Positions 23,937 to 33,121 of a DNA stretch of 64,000 nt are shown here, in pieces; positions within the stretch are counted from its first letter, which is position 1, and every line of letters begins with the position of its first letter. Both the position numbers and the translations under genes were made by a program. The DNA comes from Actinotignum schaalii (GTDB lineage Bacteria > Actinomycetota > Actinomycetes > Actinomycetales > Actinomycetaceae): contig NZ_CP008802.1 in the NCBI RefSeq assembly GCF_000724605.1, forward strand, positions 2,046,001-2,110,000, in the 5' to 3' direction. A model generated the notes under the pieces. The model saw nothing but the letters and a program-made list of their open reading frames with translations, searched no databases and was not told the DNA's origin.

Positions 23937-25349
23937 ATGACAAAGGATCAGCTCACCCGCACGGAAACGGATTCGATGGGCCCGGTCGAGGTGCCCGCCG
24001 AGCACTATTGGGGCGCGCAGACCGCTCGCTCGCTCCAGCATTTCCCCATCGGTGGGGATCGCTACACCTGGGGCGGCCCCCTCATCCACGCCTTTGGGCT
24101 GCTCAAAGGTGCTGCGGCCCGCGCGAATGCCGAGCTCGGGGTGCTCGATCCGCAGCTCGCCACTCTCATTACCGCGGCGGCCAGCGAGGTGGCCGAAGGG
24201 GTGCTCGACGCGGAATTCCCGCTCAAGGTGTTCCAGACCGGTTCGGGCACCCAAACGAATATGAACGCTAATGAGGTGATTGCCGCGCGCGCAAATGAGA
24301 TCGCCACCGGCCAGCGCGGCGGGAAAACACCGGTACACCCCAATGACCACGTCAATAAAGGCCAGTCTTCGAATGATGTGTTTCCCACCGCGATGTATGT
24401 GGCGGTGGCTCGCCAGGCGCACCGCCACCTCATCCCTGCGGTGGAGAGCCTGGCGGCCACGTTCCGCGCTCGCGCGAGCCAGTTCGCGGAGGTGGTGATG
24501 GTGGGGCGCACCCATCTGCAGGACGCTACCCCGATCCGCTGGAATCAGGTGGTGGGTTCGTGGGCGGCGCAGCTCGAGGGCGCGCTCGCGGGGGTGCGGG
24601 CAGCCGCGGCGGGCCTGTACCGGGTGGCGCTGGGCGGGACCGCGGTGGGCACCGGCCTGAATTCTCATCCGCGTTTCGCGGCGCGGGTCTGTGAGCTGCT
24701 CGAGGAGGCGACCGGTTTGCCGTTCCGTCCGGCCGATGATCTCCCCGCAGCCCTGGCCTCCCACGATGACCTCGTGACGTTTTCGGCGAGCCTGCGCACC
24801 CTGGCCGTCGCCGCCATGAAGATCGCGAACGATATTCGCTGGTATGCTTCCGGCCCCCGCACCGGCATCGGCGAAATCGCGATCCCCGATAACGAGCCGG
24901 GTTCCTCGATTATGCCCGGCAAGGTGAATCCGACCCAGGCGGAGGCCCTCACCCAGGTGTGCGTCGCGGTTTTCGGTTTCGACGCCGCGGTTGCTTTCGC
25001 CGGCTCGCAGGGCAATTTCCAGCTCAACGTCTACAAACCGGTCATGGTGTTTTCGGTGCTGGAGGCACTGCGCCTCCTCGGCGACGCCCTGCGCACCTTC
25101 GAACGTTTCTGCGCGGCCGGCATCGCCCCGCGCACCGACGTCATCTCCGCGCACCTGGACCGCAATCTCATGCTGGTCACCGCACTCGCTCCTCATATTG
25201 GGTACGACGCCGCAGCCAAGCTGGCCCGCGCCGCTCAAGCCAGCGGGGCATCGCTGCGGGAGGTCGCGCTTGCTTCGGGGCAGGTGAGCGCGGCGGATTT
25301 TGATACGTGGGTGAATCCGGCGGCTATGACCGAACCGGAAGCTAGCTAG
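23937..25349 (+). CDS. fumC: Class II fumarate hydratase
   Basis: 470 residues. It interconverts fumarate and malate. Signature [11 protein letters not shown] lies near residue 322, with [10 protein letters not shown] and [10 protein letters not shown] earlier; these and the late [10 protein letters not shown] favour fumarase over aspartate ammonia-lyase. Iron-free class II enzymes are oxygen-stable. Start at 23937 ([13 protein letters not shown]) matches the family N-terminus; no strong ribosome site is visible. Its malate could feed the malic enzyme encoded at 54471-55730. Confidence 0.94.
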   Translation: MTKDQLTRTETDSMGPVEVPAEHYWGAQTARSLQHFPIGGDRYTWGGPLIHAFGLLKGAAARANAELGVLDPQLATLITAAASEVAEGVLDAEFPLKVFQTGSGTQTNMNANEVIAARANEIATGQRGGKTPVHPNDHVNKGQSSNDVFPTAMYVAVARQAHRHLIPAVESLAATFRARASQFAEVVMVGRTHLQDATPIRWNQVVGSWAAQLEGALAGVRAAAAGLYRVALGGTAVGTGLNSHPRFAARVCELLEEATGLPFRPADDLPAALASHDDLVTFSASLRTLAVAAMKIANDIRWYASGPRTGIGEIAIPDNEPGSSIMPGKVNPTQAEALTQVCVAVFGFDAAVAFAGSQGNFQLNVYKPVMVFSVLEALRLLGDALRTFERFCAAGIAPRTDVISAHLDRNLMLVTALAPHIGYDAAAKLARAAQASGASLREVALASGQVSAADFDTWVNPAAMTEPEAS

Positions 25350-25424
25350 GTGCGCATCGAGGCGTACGGCTAACTGTACGGCGAGAGGTGCAGCTAGGGG
25401 TGCGGCGTTGTGGAAGCCGCTACC

Positions 25425-26489
25425 TCAGCTCTCCGCGGGTAGCAGCGTTCGGGCGGGAGGCTCCGGCGTTGCCGGCGAGCTTTCGGGGATAGAGGTGATG
25501 GCGAAGCCGGCTTGGGCGAGGAGTTCGCGCAGGTAGGCGTGTGTTTCGCGGTACCCGCGCGCGGTGGGGTGCATCCAGGCCCGAATATCCGTGGAGGTGA
25601 AGGGGGAGACGAGCCAGGCTTCTTCACTGTCGTCACTGTCTTCGCTGCCGCGGAAGGCATGGGCACGTGGTTCGTGCCCGGCGAATAGTGCCTGGGTGGA
25701 GGCAAAGAGGAAACGCTCGGAGCCGGTTTCTTTCCTCATCTGGGCGATGACGCGTTCTTGCATGGCGTCCGCGGCGTCTTGGAGCTGGGCGAGGGCGGCC
25801 CCGGCATCGTAGCTTTCCACGATCGGCGGGATGAGGTAGGAGCGTTCCGCGAAGAGCCGCGGGTAGCCCACCAGGATAGCGGTGGCTTGGCCGTGGGAGG
25901 CGGTATCAATGGAGCGCAGGATCCCGAGGGTGGCTTCTTCGATAGCGGGGAGTGCCGCAGTGGCTGTATTCATGGCTTCTTCGCAGCTCTTCGGGGTGCG
26001 GAGCACGAAGCAGGAACTGATGATCTGGGCGAAGTTGGCGTCGTTGCCTCCGGCGGTGAGGAACACGACCGAGGTGGCCGGGGTGACGGCGCTGACTTGT
26101 TCTGCGATATCGGATGTTCGCGCCCCGGAGCACGAGGCGTTGGTGTAGTTGGCGCCGAGTTCGCGGGCGAGCGGGGCGGAGTAGTTATCGGGGGAGCGTC
26201 GGCAGGTATCTTCTTCGTAGGTGCCGGCCCCGTTACCGGAGGAAAAGGAATCGCCCAGCTGCACGATGGCGGTGATGGGCCGCGGAGTGGGAGATGGCGG
26301 CCCGCCCGCGTTGCCGGCGGGAGTGCATGCCGCGCAGCTGAGCGCCACGGCGGCAAGGCCGGCAGCGGCTCGTGCGGTGCGTGTATGAAACGCGAGCGAA
26401 GCGCTGGCCTGGACCTGGCCGGAGCGGGACCGCCCGGCCCGCGCGATGCGTGCGCTGCACAGCCCGCGGCCGGCGCCCGCCCGCGGCAT
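25425..26489 (-). CDS. SGNH/GDSL hydrolase-like lipoprotein
   Basis: 354 residues. An Arg-rich start and a hydrophobic stretch end in LSCAAC, a lipobox-like signal, so the protein is probably secreted and lipid-anchored. The hydrolase blocks follow: GDSFSSGNG (nucleophile Ser), an Asn/Gly region, AGGNDANF (block III, oxyanion Asn) and a late HPTARGY with the catalytic His. It is likely an esterase or lipase; substrate unknown. The ATG directly follows the folA stop codon (TAAATG), so it is co-transcribed with thyA-folA. Basic residues before the hydrophobic part are unusually long (~35) and the true start may lie further in. Confidence 0.85.
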   Translation of the reverse strand: MPRAGAGRGLCSARIARAGRSRSGQVQASASLAFHTRTARAAAGLAAVALSCAACTPAGNAGGPPSPTPRPITAIVQLGDSFSSGNGAGTYEEDTCRRSPDNYSAPLARELGANYTNASCSGARTSDIAEQVSAVTPATSVVFLTAGGNDANFAQIISSCFVLRTPKSCEEAMNTATAALPAIEEATLGILRSIDTASHGQATAILVGYPRLFAERSYLIPPIVESYDAGAALAQLQDAADAMQERVIAQMRKETGSERFLFASTQALFAGHEPRAHAFRGSEDSDDSEEAWLVSPFTSTDIRAWMHPTARGYRETHAYLRELLAQAGFAITSIPESSPATPEPPARTLLPAES

Positions 26490-27056
26490 TTAGGCCACCT
26501 GCCAGGCCGCATCCGGGGTAGCGGGAAGTAGATCCTCCGGGATAGCAATACCGGGGCGAGCCCAGACTTCGTACCGGTAGCGCAGCCCGGTACGCGAGGT
26601 GTGCCAGCCTTCGTTCACATCTCCCGGTGAGCAGAGCCGCAGCGCCCATTCTGGGGTGATTGCGGGCGCGAAAATATCAGCATCCACATCGGCATCAATA
26701 ACGGTGCGGATGAGCACGTGTGAGCATTCCCGGGTTTCGGCATAGACCCCGGCGCCTCCGCATACCCAGGCGGCATCCGCCCCGGTAGCACGGGCCAGCG
26801 TGAACGCCTCCTCAAGATTCGCGGCCAGCTGCGCACCGGGAACCTCGAAATCCTCCTGAGTGCTCACCACGATGGTGGGGGAGTGCGGCATGGGCCGCCG
26901 CCCCGCAGAAATCCAGGTTTTCCGCCCCATAATAACGGGCCGCCCGCGCACCGCTGCCCGGAAAAAGGCCGAATCTTCCGGAACATTCCAGGGCAGGCGC
27001 AAGCCTTTCGCGAGGGCGTGATCACGGGCTTCCGCCCAGATTTGTGCAATGAGCAT
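26490..27056 (-). CDS. folA: Dihydrofolate reductase
   Basis: 188 residues. It reduces dihydrofolate to tetrahydrofolate. Landmarks are LPWNVPED, where the Asp is the catalytic acid, the NADPH-binding VIMGRKTW, and VCGGAGVY near residue 116. The final ~20 residues are an extension beyond the usual barrel. It follows thyA by 9 bases in the classic folate operon order, since thymidylate synthase produces dihydrofolate. Confidence 0.95.
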   Translation of the reverse strand: MLIAQIWAEARDHALAKGLRLPWNVPEDSAFFRAAVRGRPVIMGRKTWISAGRRPMPHSPTIVVSTQEDFEVPGAQLAANLEEAFTLARATGADAAWVCGGAGVYAETRECSHVLIRTVIDADVDADIFAPAITPEWALRLCSPGDVNEGWHTSRTGLRYRYEVWARPGIAIPEDLLPATPDAAWQVA

Positions 27057-27065
27057 GGTTTCCTC

Positions 27066-27866
27066 CTAGACCGAGACCGCGCCGGTGAGCTTGGGGTGGT
27101 GCTGGTAGCCCTGGGTGGCTGATATATCATCCATCTCATAGGAGAAGAGGGAATCGGCCTTGCGCAGCTCCAGGGTGGGGAAGGGATAGGGTTCACGCGA
27201 AATCTGTTCACGCACCTGGTCAAGATGGTTGAGGTAGACATGGCAATCCCCGCCCGTCCACACAAAATCACCAACATCCAGGCCGACCTGCTGGGCAATC
27301 ATATGGGTGAGAAGAGAATACGAAGCAATATTGAAAGGCACCCCGAGAAACATATCCGCACTGCGCTGGTAGAGCTGGCAGGACAGCTTGCCATCGGCTA
27401 CATAGAACTGGAAGAAAGCATGGCAGGGCTGGAGCGCCATCTTATCCAGATCCGCCACATTCCACGCGGAAACAATCATGCGCCGCGAATCCGGATTGCT
27501 GCGCAGAGTTTCCAGAAGCTGGGAGATCTGATCAATATGCCGGCCATCCGGCGCGGGCCAGCTACGCCACTGGTAGCCGTAGACCGGGCCGAGCTCACCA
27601 TTCTCATCAGCCCATTCATCCCAAATGGTGATGCCATTGCGCTGCAACCACTCAATATTGGTAGAGCCGCGCAAGAACCACAGCAGTTCCCCCTTGATCG
27701 GCTTCATGGCCACGAACTTGGTGGTGATACGCGGGAAACCATCAGCTAGGTGGTAGCGCAGCTGGCGCCCGAAGACAGAGAGGGTACCCGTGCCGGTGCG
27801 GTCCCCCTTGCGAGTCCCATTGGCGAGGATATCGGCAAGCAGATCTTCATATTGGCGATTAATCAT
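27066..27866 (-). CDS. thyA: Thymidylate synthase
   Basis: 266 residues, essentially the E. coli ThyA length. The nucleophile is the Cys of [12 protein letters not shown]; the phosphate-binding Arg region QRSADMFLG and the late GDCHVYLNH are intact. It methylates dUMP to dTMP using methylene-tetrahydrofolate. First gene of the thyA-folA-SGNH operon. Confidence 0.97.
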   Translation of the reverse strand: MINRQYEDLLADILANGTRKGDRTGTGTLSVFGRQLRYHLADGFPRITTKFVAMKPIKGELLWFLRGSTNIEWLQRNGITIWDEWADENGELGPVYGYQWRSWPAPDGRHIDQISQLLETLRSNPDSRRMIVSAWNVADLDKMALQPCHAFFQFYVADGKLSCQLYQRSADMFLGVPFNIASYSLLTHMIAQQVGLDVGDFVWTGGDCHVYLNHLDQVREQISREPYPFPTLELRKADSLFSYEMDDISATQGYQHHPKLTGAVSV

Positions 27867-27976
27867 GAACCCATCCTACGTGGCTACTACGACAGAAAAA
27901 CTGGCTGCGAAAAAGCACCTGGCTCGGCCGCTTCGGCAAGGCTTCCCCGGGAAGGGCAGCATGCCGGGCGAGCATC

Positions 27977-28435
27977 CTAGCCCTGCGCAATGATCTCGCG
28001 GATAAGCGCGGCGTCGCGCTCCACCACTTTCGCGGCGTACTGGGCCACCTTCTCTTCAATTTTCTTGCCGACGAAAGGAATGGAGACCCGCACCTCACCG
28101 GTGACCGTGACCGTGGCCGGCCCGGAACCGGAAACCTGGAAATCAGCGCTGGCGTGGACGGGAAGTTTGGCTTCCAGCTGCGCTGCGACGTCGTTCCCAC
28201 TGCGGGTGAACACGATACTGGCCGCTAAACCGGAAGAAAGGAAACGCCGCGCCTGCGCGGGAAGCTGGTCGGTGCTGACCTGCACCGTAAGGACCGCGCG
28301 CTCGGCGCCGGGCGTGAAAGAAGACGGTTGCGTATGGAGCGCGGCGAGGCGGCGGTTGGCGAGTTCTTCGGACATGAGGACGGTGGCGACGGCGCTCGCG
28401 GGGGCGCTGATCTCGTAGGTATGGGAAAACTGCAT
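27977..28435 (-). CDS. DUF2505 family protein
   Basis: 152 residues with no membrane or signal segment. The pattern (FSHTYEISAPASAV at the start, alternating strands, KKIEEKVAQYAAKVVERD at the end) fits the DUF2505 family of actinobacteria, a SRPBCC/START-like fold expected to bind a hydrophobic ligand. Function unknown. The C-terminal helix is amphipathic and charged, as in relatives. Confidence 0.8.
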   Translation of the reverse strand: MQFSHTYEISAPASAVATVLMSEELANRRLAALHTQPSSFTPGAERAVLTVQVSTDQLPAQARRFLSSGLAASIVFTRSGNDVAAQLEAKLPVHASADFQVSGSGPATVTVTGEVRVSIPFVGKKIEEKVAQYAAKVVERDAALIREIIAQG

Positions 28436-28528
28436 GGCTATATTTTTCCGTATGAGCGCGGCGCGAGGGAAGCTCGGCCGGGTTTTTCAGCGCAGAGCCG
28501 GAGAGGTGGGGCGTGGCGCACGAAACGG

Positions 28529-28790
28529 TTACTCGACGTCGAGGTCTCGCACGTTGTAATTCGATGGCGACGCCGATAGCTACCGCGTAGGAATGCAACT
28601 CTTGCAAAGTGGGGTTGATACCCCGGCCTTCCAATTCATCGATTCGCTCCGCTGTGGTACCGAGGCGCCGGGCCACAAGTTCTTGAGAGATGCCCTTGCT
28701 TTCACGCATGGCGCTGAGGGTGTCAATGAACTGGCGATTTCGGCGGGCTTGCTCATATGAGCGTTGCGTAACTTCGGGAAGGATGTCCAT
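28529..28790 (-). pseudogene. Small HTH (XRE-like) regulator with a likely 1-base frameshift
   Basis: The first ~76 codons encode a convincing helix-turn-helix: GISQELVARRLGTTAERIDELEGRG. Read on unchanged, the frame continues through Arg/Pro-rich nonsense for another 139 codons and overlaps the DUF2505 gene on the same strand. If one T of the GAATTAC run near 28557-28561 is dropped, the protein instead ends YNVRDLDVE and stops at 28529, giving an 86-residue product of the expected size and composition. I therefore call it frameshifted, by mutation or sequencing error. The ribosome site region before ATG 28790 is weak. Confidence 0.65.
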
Positions 28791-29011
28791 GGTTATTGCC
28801 CCTCTACGCGGGAAGTTGCTCTTTTAGGTTGTTTTGTGAAAATCCGAGATCGCCTGGCGCTTGCTGATTATTTGCCACTATCCTAGCCAAATCTGCACGG
28901 GCTCATGCGGTTAAAAGCGCGAGAAACGGGGGTCTGCGTATTACTGATCGCTTATTCCGCTCTGGTAAACTTGGCTTGTTTCTCAACGACGAGCGAGCAT
29001 AGGGACACTCA

Positions 29012-30205
29012 ATGTCATTAGCTTTTACCGCTGCGTGGGATACCGCCGAAGGAACTCGGCGGGCTCAGGAGCTTTTCACCCGTACTTTTGGCGAAACGGC
29101 TGAACGCGTGGCTTTCGCACCCGGGCGAGTCAATCTTATTGGCGAACACACCGATTACAATGCCGGGCTGTGCCTGCCCATCGCACTACCGCATCGCACC
29201 TACGTTGCCCTGAGTGTGCGCAGCGATAACCGCATTCAGCTGGTGTCCGAGCACGGCGAACTGTGGGAGGGACACGTAGAAGATATTAATCCCGCGATGC
29301 CGGGATCGTGGATCTCCTATGCCGCCGGACCTGCCTGGGCATTAGATGTGCAGCGCGGCTACGATGCGGCCGTTGTTTCTTGCGTTCCGCTGGGAGCCGG
29401 GCTGTCCTCTTCGGCAGCCCTCGAATGCGCCATGGCATGCGCCATCAACCCGCGCCTGGTTCAGGAAGATCCGAGCGCCGTTGTTACGGCCTGCATCCGC
29501 GCGGAAAACGAAGTGGCACACGCGCCCACGGGCGGAATGGACCAAACGGTATCTGTCTTCGGGAACGACGGCGCAGCTGTTGCGCTAGATTTCCACTCCC
29601 ACACGCACAGCCTTATTCCCGCGGATTTCGCGGCAGCCGGACTGCAACTCGTTGTCATCAATACCCGCGCCAAGCACTCCCTATCTGACGGCCAATACGG
29701 AAATCGCCGCCAGGAATGCGAAGAAGCCGCGAAGCTTCTGGGGTTGAGCTCCCTGCGCCAAGCGAGCGCCGAAGGCATCGCCACCCTCAGCGGAGCGCAC
29801 GCTAGCGCCAGCGGAGTGCACGCCCGGCGTGCGCGGCACGTCATCACCGAAAATGCCCGCGTGACCCGTGCAATCGAAGCCCTGAGCGCAGGTGATTTCC
29901 CGACTCTTGGCAAGCTGTTCAACGAATCGCACGCGTCGCTACGCGATGACTTCGAGGTCTCCTGCCCCGAACTGGATTGCGTGGTGGAAGCCGCATGCCA
30001 GCACGGCGCCCTGGGTGCCCGCATGACCGGCGGCGGGTTCGGTGGCTCCGCAATCGCGCTGGTTCCGCTCGACAAAGTGGAGGCGCTCGCGGCCGGAGTT
30101 ATGGAAGCGGCCGCAGCTCGCGGATTCCCCACCCCGGAACTACTGCTCGCGCAAGCAAGCTGCGGGGCCCGCCTGGTCAGCGGAGAAGCTGATGGCGCTC
30201 AATAA
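29012..30205 (+). CDS. galK: Galactokinase
   Basis: 397 residues, GHMP kinase family. The galactose signature GRVNLIGEHTDYN is at residues ~38-50, the ATP loop is PLGAGLSSSAAL near 128, and the third motif is MTGGGFGGSAIAL near 338. It makes galactose-1-phosphate for galT. Divergent or separate transcription from galE/galT, which lie on the opposite strand across a terminator hairpin. Residues ~260-275 contain a short duplicated Gly/Ala/His/Ser stretch (SGAHASASGVHA). Confidence 0.97.
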   Translation: MSLAFTAAWDTAEGTRRAQELFTRTFGETAERVAFAPGRVNLIGEHTDYNAGLCLPIALPHRTYVALSVRSDNRIQLVSEHGELWEGHVEDINPAMPGSWISYAAGPAWALDVQRGYDAAVVSCVPLGAGLSSSAALECAMACAINPRLVQEDPSAVVTACIRAENEVAHAPTGGMDQTVSVFGNDGAAVALDFHSHTHSLIPADFAAAGLQLVVINTRAKHSLSDGQYGNRRQECEEAAKLLGLSSLRQASAEGIATLSGAHASASGVHARRARHVITENARVTRAIEALSAGDFPTLGKLFNESHASLRDDFEVSCPELDCVVEAACQHGALGARMTGGGFGGSAIALVPLDKVEALAAGVMEAAAARGFPTPELLLAQASCGARLVSGEADGAQ

Positions 30206-30218
30206 GAGCGGAAAGTAA

Positions 30219-30256
30219 TATCGGCCGGTTATCCGAATGAGGGATACCGGCCGATA
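30219..30256. terminator. Bidirectional hairpin between galK and galE
   Basis: TATCGGCCGG (30219-30228) pairs with CCGGCCGATA (30247-30256), continued after a one-base bulge by TATCC/GGATA, leaving a 7-base loop. It lies 14 bp after the galK stop and 54 bp from the converging galE stop. Confidence 0.8.
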
Positions 30257-30309
30257 CTCGCGGTGCCGAAGAGACGTTCAGGGGAACGAAGGAAACGAAG
30301 ATACGCTGC

Positions 30310-31326
30310 TTACCTCCGCAAGCCCGCGGGATTCATTCTCTGCCAGTGCAGGGAAGAAGCCGCCATCTCGTCAAGAGAATGGGTGGCCCGCCAGCCCAAT
30401 TCCCGCGCGGCTTTACTGGCATCGGCGTAGCTGGCAGCGATATCGCCCGGGCGCCGGGCGACCACCCGGTAGGGAATTTTGATCCCGGCTGCCTTTTCAT
30501 AGGCGTGAATAACCTCCAAAACCGAGGAACCGTGACCGGTGCCCAGGTTATAGACGTACACGCCCGGCGAAGCGACCTTATCAACCGCAGCAACATGCCC
30601 GCGCGCTAAATCAACGACGTGGATGTAATCGCGCACGCCGGTACCGTCCGGGGTGTCATAGTCATCACCAAACACCTGGACGTGGTCCAGCTCGCCGACC
30701 ACCACCTTAGCCACATACGGGGTGAGATTAGCGGGGATACCCTTGGGGTCTTCTCCGATCAAACCACTGGGATGGGCGCCAATAGGATTGAAATACCGCA
30801 GCAGCACCACCGTCCACTCCGGGTCAGCCTTCTGAATATCCTCCAAAATCTGCTCGGTCATCACCTTGGTTTGCCCGTACGGATTCGTCGCCATCCCCGC
30901 CGGAGACTCCTCGGTCAGCGGCAAAGACACCGGATCCCCGTAAACGGTAGCTGAACTAGAAAACACAATCTTCTTCACCGAATGTGCTTGCATAACAGAC
31001 AGCAATGCCAGCGCCCCGCCAATATTGTTCTCGTAATACTTGAGCGGTTGCGCCACGGATTCACCCACCGCTTTGAACCCGGCGAAATAAATGACCCAGT
31101 CAATCGAGTGGCGGGCGAAAACCCGGTCGAGGGCTTGCGTATCACGAACGTCAATATCGTAAGCGGGCAGGTCATGATCGGTAATCCGGCGCACGCGCTC
31201 CACGGCTTCCGGGCTGGAATTCGCGTAATTATCCACGCACACCACGTTGTAGCCCTGCTCAAGAAGCTCAATACTGGTGTGGGTGCCGATATACCCAGCG
31301 CCTCCGGCTACTAACACAGTTGTCAT
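30310..31326 (-). CDS. galE: UDP-glucose 4-epimerase
   Basis: 338 residues, extended short-chain dehydrogenase fold. GGAGYIGTHT at residues 8-17 binds NAD, and the catalytic pair is YGQTK near residue 150 with SSSATVYG preceding. It regenerates UDP-glucose from UDP-galactose made by GalT. It is downstream of galT on the same strand with a 112-bp gap, so the two probably share a transcript. Confidence 0.96.
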   Translation of the reverse strand: MTTVLVAGGAGYIGTHTSIELLEQGYNVVCVDNYANSSPEAVERVRRITDHDLPAYDIDVRDTQALDRVFARHSIDWVIYFAGFKAVGESVAQPLKYYENNIGGALALLSVMQAHSVKKIVFSSSATVYGDPVSLPLTEESPAGMATNPYGQTKVMTEQILEDIQKADPEWTVVLLRYFNPIGAHPSGLIGEDPKGIPANLTPYVAKVVVGELDHVQVFGDDYDTPDGTGVRDYIHVVDLARGHVAAVDKVASPGVYVYNLGTGHGSSVLEVIHAYEKAAGIKIPYRVVARRPGDIAASYADASKAARELGWRATHSLDEMAASSLHWQRMNPAGLRR

Positions 31327-31438
31327 CGCTCATCTCTTTTCACAAACCGGTTATCTAGTTCTGTGCGGCCGCGCGATATCTCGCCGCGCGGCACCACGCC
31401 TTGCGATCTAACACCTTGCAGCATCGACCCTTGCGGTA

Positions 31439-33061
31439 TCACGCCTGCGGATACCAGCCGCATTCAGCCAGGAAACTCGCGGTATCCGATTCGCTCGGGA
31501 AAACTGCGGTATTTTCGAGAATCCGAACGCAGACACTCCCCAGTTCAGCCCGGATCGCATCCGCGACGCTTTCCTTATCGCGGGAACCGCCCAGCAGCTG
31601 GCGGATCTCTTCGAAAATCATGGCGAATTCCGGAAGCTCTTCAGGCAGCTCACGCCCATCCTCCAAAGCCTGCGCAAGCAGTGCGAGCTGACGCTGCAAA
31701 CGCGCCGGCAGAATGAACAATCCCTGCGCTTCGATCAGACCGATGGATTCCTGCTTGACGGGGAAAAACTCCGGGTGCGCGTGGAAAACTCCCTGCGGAT
31801 AGCGCTCGCTGGTGATATTCGAACGCAAGATGATATTCATTTCGTAACCGCGCGCGGTCCGCACACAGGTGGGCGATACCCCGGAATGCTGCCCCTCGGC
31901 GTCCCGCGGAATAATGCCGAGCCGCTCATTCGTGTACGTATTCCACGCCCGGGTGATACCGTAGCTGGCCCGCGTCACGGCCGCGCGGTCACGCCCCACA
32001 ACGCGCAGCACACTTCCGGGCCACTCCACACTTTCTAGTACGACGGCGCACTCCTCTGGCGAGGTGTAGCTGTGGCGGGCAGGGGTGGTGTGGAGGGGGA
32101 GGGTTTCCAGGCCACCCTGGTAGTGGTCATGTCCGAGCACGGATCCTCCGATCCGGGGGAGGGTGGCATTGCAGCCAATAAAGTACCCGGGGAATGCATC
32201 AACGAAGTCCATGAGCCTGTCAAAGGTGGCTTCGTCGATGTGCATGGGGATGTGTTCAGTGTTCACCGCGATCCCGTGCTGCGTGAAATATCCGTAGGGG
32301 GAGAACTGCCAGAACCAGTCCTGGCCGGCTAAACGCACAGGCACCGTGCGGAGAGTCGCTTTAGAGCGGCCCGCAAAACCTTCGTTCTCCGGGCAGATCG
32401 TGCATTTGGGATAGCCGCCCTTGAGGGAATTTCCACTTGCTGCGGTACTCGGGTCTTTGAACTCGGGCTTAGCCAAATTGATGGTAATGATCAGGCCTTG
32501 CGATTCGAAACGCGGATTGCGGTCAAGTACGCTGCGCTTCACGTAGTCATTTGCCACGCCGTAGTTATAGAGCCATTCCATAGCCGCCCGGCCTCCCGCC
32601 GCAGCGTTCAGGCCGGCGAACTTGGTACGGATAACGGAGGGTGGGCTGCTTAGGATCCCCATGACTCTATCGGCCAGGGCTGCCCGGCCACCCGGCTCGA
32701 TGAGCGCGGCGTTTTCGCATGCGTCCAAAAACTCGCTCAGCACGTTATCGGGCCGGCCGCCATGCACGGGAGCCGTAACCGTCGGGTCCGCGGTGGCGGG
32801 TTCCGCACTCGTTGGATCCGCGGGGGCAGGCTCCCCACTCGTTGAGTCCGCGGGCACGCACTCCGCACCCTCAGCGCTATCGAGCAAAGCCCGGAGTTTT
32901 TCCGCGCCCGGATAGGAATCTAGAGAGAAAATCTCAAAGATGCGATTGCGGCTCAGGGTGATATCGCGGGCATCAAGATCAAGATATTCCTGGGCATAGG
33001 CGAGCAGGTCATCAATGCTGCGGTACACCCTGAGGAGCTGTGGGGGAGGAGTCATAGCCAC
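31439..33061 (-). CDS. galT: Galactose-1-phosphate uridylyltransferase, class II
   Basis: 540 residues, longer than class I GalT (~350) and matching the class II enzymes of Firmicutes and some actinobacteria. Active-site histidines are in SVLGHDHYQGG; zinc-type CTICPENE (around residue 218) and NTEHIPMH are also recognisable. Residues ~65-110 form a low-complexity insert of repeated Ala/Pro/Thr/Glu units (SAEPATADPT-like), apparently a local tandem duplication. GTG 33061 lies 6 bases after GGAAG; ATG 33055 is an alternative. It transfers UMP between UDP-glucose and galactose-1-phosphate. Confidence 0.94.
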   Translation of the reverse strand: MAMTPPPQLLRVYRSIDDLLAYAQEYLDLDARDITLSRNRIFEIFSLDSYPGAEKLRALLDSAEGAECVPADSTSGEPAPADPTSAEPATADPTVTAPVHGGRPDNVLSEFLDACENAALIEPGGRAALADRVMGILSSPPSVIRTKFAGLNAAAGGRAAMEWLYNYGVANDYVKRSVLDRNPRFESQGLIITINLAKPEFKDPSTAASGNSLKGGYPKCTICPENEGFAGRSKATLRTVPVRLAGQDWFWQFSPYGYFTQHGIAVNTEHIPMHIDEATFDRLMDFVDAFPGYFIGCNATLPRIGGSVLGHDHYQGGLETLPLHTTPARHSYTSPEECAVVLESVEWPGSVLRVVGRDRAAVTRASYGITRAWNTYTNERLGIIPRDAEGQHSGVSPTCVRTARGYEMNIILRSNITSERYPQGVFHAHPEFFPVKQESIGLIEAQGLFILPARLQRQLALLAQALEDGRELPEELPEFAMIFEEIRQLLGGSRDKESVADAIRAELGSVCVRILENTAVFPSESDTASFLAECGWYPQA

Positions 33062-33121
33062 TTCTTCCGCTGAGGACGTGCCGCCCAGCCAAGCCGGACA
33101 AGCACGTCAAAATGGAACTAG

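Noticed and set aside
23745-25238. Upstream extension of the coiled-coil gene
   Set aside because: It is antisense to fumC and has no start signal; the GGAGG site at the 23744 start is clear.
26955-27030. Missing catalytic Asp in dihydrofolate reductase
   Set aside because: The motif LPWNVPED keeps the Asp in the correct place; the preceding Glu is normal.
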